Source: Neospora caninum Liverpool
Taxonomy: Eukaryota; Apicomplexa; Conoidasida; Eucoccidiorida; Sarcocystidae
Length of the DNA: 64,000 nucleotides
Direction: 5' to 3'
NCBI RefSeq assembly: GCF_000208865.1
Contig: NC_018395.1
Coordinates: forward strand, 589,920-653,919
Positions 59,801-64,000 of the stretch are shown here, in pieces; position 1 is the stretch's first letter, and the number at the start of each line of letters is the position of its first letter. The notes below the pieces were generated by a model. The model searched no databases, had not been told where the DNA came from, and worked only from the letters and a program-made list of their open reading frames with translations. Made by a program: the position numbers and the translations under genes.

Positions 59801-62800
59801 TGGTTTTGATGTACATTCGCAGGGCTTTGTCGAAGACCCGCTTCTCGTACAGCCAGTCTGCGTGAACGCGGTAAACCTCCTTAAGAAGAGTGGAACCGAA
59901 ACACAAACGTGAAGCAGAGAAACAGTCAGAGACAGTCAGAAAAAGGTACAGACACAAACACCCACACGCATGCATTCACCAAGTCAGCGATGCCAAACAG
60001 CAGCCGACAGGCCACAAAAAACAGGAAAAAAGAGGTTCTCAACAGGCCGACACGATCGAACGCAGGGGAGATGGACAGGCACCCCTGTTCTAATCCTGTG
60101 TGTGGCGATTGATCTATCTTTATCCATCGTCTGAACTAGCAATGTGTATGTATGTAGTACATCTGTATAGAGGCCGGTCTATGATAGGGCGGGCGGCAGT
60201 TTCCTAAAGTGACAGGCGTGAAGCCTAACGAGGATGAAAGCGGCGAGCAACGCCTCAAAAGCTCTGTCCCATGGGGGAAATGCGGCGCACAGACAAAGCC
60301 GGGTTTGCCGAAGGCTACCTGGAGAGTCGATTTCGGCTGTCCCTCCTGGAGGACGATATCCGCTGCCCAGTCGAAGAGCCTCTTCCTGGCGAGCATAAAT
60401 AAACATGCAAAGAAAAAAGACAAACGCATGCGGGTCGTCGCTGAGACAGAAAGCGCCAAGGACGCGTGAGAGAACAGAGGCGTTGAAGCGTGGATGTTGA
60501 CAGGAGGCCAGTTGCGGGGTTTCGAGACGCTTGCCACAGAGAGGGGAGACAGAAGAGACAGCTCGTCGCAGAGGCGACTCCGGAGAAAGAAAAGCGAGAA
60601 ATGGAGACGCGAGAGACAGCCGACGATGCGCTCGTCAGCCGTGGCGATAGAGAGGAGCGCGCGTCCACAGGTCAGGAAGAAACCGGAGAAGTTCGGGGGA
60701 GACATGCGGCGTTACCGAAGAAGAATATTGAGGCGGTCTCCGAAACCCTTCTCGCGCAACTCAAACAGGGAGCTTCCACCATTGCCATGGCAAATGACAT
60801 AGAGGGAATCCTGAGCAGGAAGAAGAGAACAAAGAGAACTTGGCGTTTCCCGGCGACTCGCCGCAAAGCGACGAACGGCGACCTGACGCGTCCCTGACAG
60901 AAGGGGGCGGAAGACGCGCCTTCGGGAAGGACAGGCAAGAGCGGAAAGCAAGTGGAAGACGCACGCGGCTTATGTCTCCTCAGGGCCGTTTCGGCTTGGG
61001 TGTGCGTTTTGCCTCTTCACTTTCACCCTGTGTCTCTTTCAGTTTTGCTCGTTTCTCTTGATTTTTTCGTCTCGCCTTCTCGCGGTGGGGGCGTACTAGG
61101 GCAGACACGATGTGCGCAACGCGCGGGAAGGCGCAGCAAAAGGCGATGAAACGCGTGTCGGGGTTTGCGCGGAAAATCGTTAAAAAACAGTCCTGGCCAG
61201 ACGCAGAGAAAACGCACAATTCTGGTGACGGAAATGCACACAACGTCCACTCCTGTATATCGATATGTGTGCATGCGTGCGTGTCGATGTGTACCCCTCG
61301 ACAGTAGGAAAGAGTGGATTTCCCCACATTGATGTGCATCGCTTCAAAGGCGGAGAAAGGTCGGGCCCCTAGCCTTTCGAGAGTCCGCACACATCTACAC
61401 TTTTCTCTCAGCTCTTTGAGTCGGTTGTTGTTTTAGATTCGCAACGTTTATGCAGCTTCCCACCGTCCCGTCCCGCTACACCGGACTTTGATACACGTGC
61501 GCGTTCACCTCGTTTCCCGCTGCTTTTCCCACGTATCTGTTGGGTCTCTCAGAAGCGTCCGCGCACGTCGAGATACACGCAGATGCACACCGAGCGGTGT
61601 CCCTCCCTTAGCAGCCATTTGGGGGGAGCGGTGGAGAGACGGAGCGTCCGTCCCGTTCGCTGTCTGCGCCTTCACGCAGTTTTTCGCGAACGGTTCTGCG
61701 TCTTGCCTGAGGCGAAGCTGAGGGTGGAGCGTCGCGAAGCGCACCCCCCGGCGGCGCCGATGGAGTCTCGCTCGGAAGCGCTGCAACGGAAATCAAGTAA
61801 TGCTTGTGCGCCGTCAGCTGAAGGCAGGAGCCGTCGGCTGGCAGAGCCCAGAGATTCCCTGCGACACACGCAGAGGCACACGCGCGGGACACAAACGGGA
61901 ATCGAAAGCTCTCTGTGCGGGGCAGTGCGCCGGACTCCCACGTCGCTCCCGGCCCCAAAGAAGGCACAAAAACCCCGGCATCGACTCTCTCGACACAAAG
62001 GACAGACATGTATAGACACATATACTCCATATATACCTATAAATACGGACAGACCTCTCTCACTATATATATACATATATCGGCACACAGACAGGCATTG
62101 ATAGTTACACACGACTATACATAAATACATATATGTATATATATATGTATATATATATATATATGTATATATGTGCATAGGCATATGTGTGTTTGCATAT
62201 TTGTGCAGAGATACAAATATATGTAAAATCGAGAGCAAGATATGGAGGAGGAGGAGAGCGAATTTGACCGACTCGGTCGAATTTGAATCGAAAGAGCTGG
62301 GTTGGGGGCAATGCGGAGTGGACAAACCTTCGCGAGCGTCGAGACAGAAGATGCCTTCGCCCTGTTGAACTGCAACTTGGTTGGGAGTGAGCAGCTGCGC
62401 CGCCAGGAGAGAGGAAGAAAGGCCAGACAGGTCGTCTCGATACGTCACCTGCGAGAGCCGAGAGACGCCGAGCGATAGCGTGACAGGACTTAACGAATTG
62501 AAACGAATCGAAGAGTCGCATAAAACAGTCAAGTACACGAGTGCAGAGGACGCGAGGTTCACAGGCACGGAGAACACCAGAGACTCCCGTGTCTTCTGCG
62601 GAACCGAGAAGAAAAATTCGGCCTTTCTTCTGTCATGAGAGAGAGTTTACAACCTCTTCTGGGCCGCCCCGGCCGGGCCATCACGTCTCGCCACTCTGAG
62701 GAGCTCCAACGTTCTTCTCCTCGACCTCTGTCTCCTTCCAGTTCTCCCCCCCTCTCTCCCGCCTCCGCTCTGTCCTTTCTCTCCCTCGTCTTTCTCTTCC

Positions 62801-63770
62801 TTTTCTTCCTTGTCTTTCTTTTCTTTCTGTTCCTCTTCTTCCTCTCCCTTGTCCTTCTCTCCCTTGTCCGTCTCTTCCTTGTCCTTCTCTTCCTTTTCTT
62901 TCTTTCTCTTTCGTTCCTTCTCCAGGTGGCTGGTATCACAGTGCCTGCATCTGCCCTTGTTTCCCTGCAAGTCCCTCTTTCTCTCTTCTCTCTTTGGGCC
63001 TACCTCCGGCTCGCCCTTTCCCGGGACTGCATGCACTGCGAGGCCATGGGGAGTCGCAACGAGCAAATGATATCTCCTGTCCTCTCCCTCCTCCGAAACC
63101 TTGCTAACGGAAGGCGCGAGAAAGCGAACGGCTGTCACAGGCAGATCGTTCTCTCTGCAAAACAAAACACGTGCGGCGCCTTGCCTGGTACTTTCCCAAT
63201 CTCGCGTCCCTCTCAGCCTTCGAACAAACACACGTCGTGGGGCCGATACTGTTTCGTCGCCTGCACACGCCGTGACGCTGTAAAAGACCTCGTCCCGTAC
63301 ATTTATGTGGGTAAATGCATATTCGCGTGTGTGCATGCGTTCGCCCTCCGTCTGTCGTGTTGCAATACTCTGTGCGTTGACACAGATATATACATGCAGT
63401 CATACTCTTTTGCATGCATACGTACAGGCGTATTCACATATGCATTCACATATATATATATATATATAGATAGATAGATAGGTAGATAGATAGATATATT
63501 CATACATATGTAGATATACACCTGTATACGTGTACATGCGTCTATATACATCTCTATGCATACGCATACATACGCATATATATGTATATATAGGTGCATA
63601 GTTTACACATGTTACTGTATGGCTTCTCGGGTGTTTCTCCTCTTTCTCTTTGTCGTCGGCGTTGGCGTTCGAGAACTTTTTGTGTCTCACTTGATGAATC
63701 GAAGTCGGCACGTTTTCTCTCGTAGAAGGTCACCGCGAAAGAGGCAGACGCCGGCGGCTTCTGTTCCACC
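51806..63770 (-). CDS. VPS11: VPS11, shared HOPS/CORVET tethering subunit (5' end outside window)
   Basis: Twenty exons on -: 63770-63691, 63260-63004, 62448-62328, 61858 to about 61700, about 61224-61097, 60810-60716, 60385-60319, 59879-59798, 59443-59204, 58532-58451, 58142-57993, 57449-57040, 56658-56396, 55773-55562, 55281-55233, 54655-54578, 54029-53906, 53200-52971, 52740-52624 and 52219-51806. Phases close throughout except at the uncertain exon 4 donor. Beta-propeller pieces (NDLPVTAVRFLAPSV, LTPNQVAVQQGEGIFCLDAR) precede the alpha-solenoid (EVYRVHADWLYEKRVFDKAL, LEPSYVIEKYLHCQRLWLLA, LASLIADRHGHHDDYVSIFL, LWVQALSFLA). A coiled coil (MKAEVQRLRTS) and a RING finger (CDACGNALDLPAAHFACCHS to YACPVC) follow, then FSFIASYFGKAMF. 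The last exon adds about 137 Gly/Pro/Ser-rich residues. VPS11 scaffolds endosome and vacuole tethering and is needed for secretory organelle biogenesis in Toxoplasma. Confidence 0.93.
54165..54188. repeat. (TA)n microsatellite in VPS11 intron
   Basis: About 11 TA units lie between the exons at 54655-54578 and 54029-53906. Confidence 0.88.
54946..54970. repeat. (TA)n microsatellite in VPS11 intron
   Basis: About 12 TA units lie in the intron between exons 55281-55233 and 54655-54578. TA-rich and TACATA words continue to about 55070. Confidence 0.88.
56129..56151. repeat. (TA)n microsatellite in VPS11 intron
   Basis: About 10 TA units lie in the intron between exons 56658-56396 and 55773-55562. 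Confidence 0.85.
56734..56750. repeat. Homopolymer G17 in VPS11 intron
   Basis: An uninterrupted run of about 17 G on + (C on the coding strand) lies about 75 bases upstream of the exon that starts at 56658. A (TA)n run at 56811-56836 sits in the same intron. Confidence 0.9.
56811..56836. repeat. (TA)n microsatellite in VPS11 intron
   Basis: About 12 TA units lie in the same intron as the G17 run. Confidence 0.88.
58759..58877. repeat. TA-rich microsatellite cluster in VPS11 intron
   Basis: TATATA and GTATATAT words repeat for about 120 bases in the intron between exons 59443-59204 and 58532-58451. Confidence 0.85.
59550..59622. repeat. Imperfect 12-bp tandem repeat in VPS11 intron
   Basis: GACAGAAAAGGC and close variants (GTCAGAAAAGGA, GACAGAAAAGGA) recur about six times in the intron between exons 59879-59798 and 59443-59204. 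The array is purine-rich on +, so it is pyrimidine-rich on the transcribed sense strand and lies about 110 bases upstream of an acceptor. Confidence 0.8.
62067..62172. repeat. TA/TATG microsatellite in VPS11 intron
   Basis: ATATATATGTATAT words repeat for about 100 bases between exons 62448-62328 and 61858 to about 61700. Confidence 0.85.
62757..62930. repeat. CT-rich low-complexity tract with CCTTGTCYKTCTCT units, VPS11 intron
   Basis: The tract contains TCCCTTGTCCTTCTC, TCCCTTGTCCGTCTC and TTCCTTGTCCTTCTC in succession within pyrimidine-rich DNA, in the intron between exons 63260-63004 and 62448-62328. On the sense strand it is purine-rich. Confidence 0.7.
63450..63498. repeat. (TA)n followed by (GATA)n in VPS11 intron
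   Basis: About 10 TA units are followed by about eight GATA/GGTA units between the first two visible VPS11 exons. Confidence 0.88.
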
Positions 63771-64000
63771 CTGGGCAAAGATGGGAGCTCAAACAAAATC
63801 AACATGTTTCAAACCCGAAACCCTCTCTCTCTGCATGCATATGTGCAAATACACATATATATGTACGAATATAGATTTATGCAAGTAAGTATCAGATTCG
63901 TGCATACATCATCGCCATGTACTGATATACATATCAATTCATGCGCGCAGGGCTGAGTGCTGGAAATCTGTGCGTCTGTGTAAGGTGGCGGAGGGCCGTT
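63771..64000. other. Probable VPS11 intron running out of the window
   Basis: There is a good acceptor (CATCTTTGCCCAG) at 63771-63783 on -. The sequence further right is TATA- and TGCATGCA-rich and carries no coding-looking frame, so upstream VPS11 exons (start of the propeller) should lie beyond 64000. Confidence 0.6.

Overview
The window looks like nuclear DNA of a tissue-cyst coccidian (Toxoplasma/Neospora/Hammondia group). This rests on GC-rich, intron-rich genes, pyrimidine-rich splice acceptors, many TGCATGC motifs, (TA)n microsatellites inside introns, and an alveolin of the inner membrane complex. The species cannot be fixed from the sequence alone. Exon structures were worked out by hand from reading frame, GT/AG sites and phase. 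For the main genes every exon phase closes; boundaries may be off by 1-2 bases.

Left part (1-15 kb): the 3' part of a Rabex-5-like VPS9 Rab5 exchange factor on + (open at base 1, stop at 2934). It is convergent with a seven-exon gene on - (14826 to 6659) for a ChAPs-family (Chs5/Arf1-binding, Bud7/Bch1-like) trafficking protein.

Middle (15-44 kb): almost free of the (TA)n repeats seen on both flanks. It holds weakly characterised genes: two small candidates on - (16.4-18.9 kb); a long, mostly disordered orphan protein on - (27582 to about 20186); an unresolved stretch with exon-like pieces on both strands (27.6-35.1 kb); a two-exon orphan on + (35130-36315); and CFAP206, an axonemal radial-spoke adaptor, in five exons on + (38910-43800). 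CFAP206 is expected only in the flagellated male gamete.

Right part (44-64 kb): a five-exon alveolin on + (46632-49675), convergent with VPS11, the shared HOPS/CORVET subunit, on -. Twenty VPS11 exons are visible from 63770 to 51806, ending in a RING finger and a Gly/Pro/Ser-rich tail; its 5' end lies outside the window.

Functionally, three of the recognised genes (VPS9 GEF, ChAPs, VPS11) serve Golgi-endosome traffic, which in these parasites feeds secretory organelle biogenesis. The other two (alveolin, CFAP206) are cytoskeletal. No rRNA, tRNA, CRISPR array or intact transposon was found.
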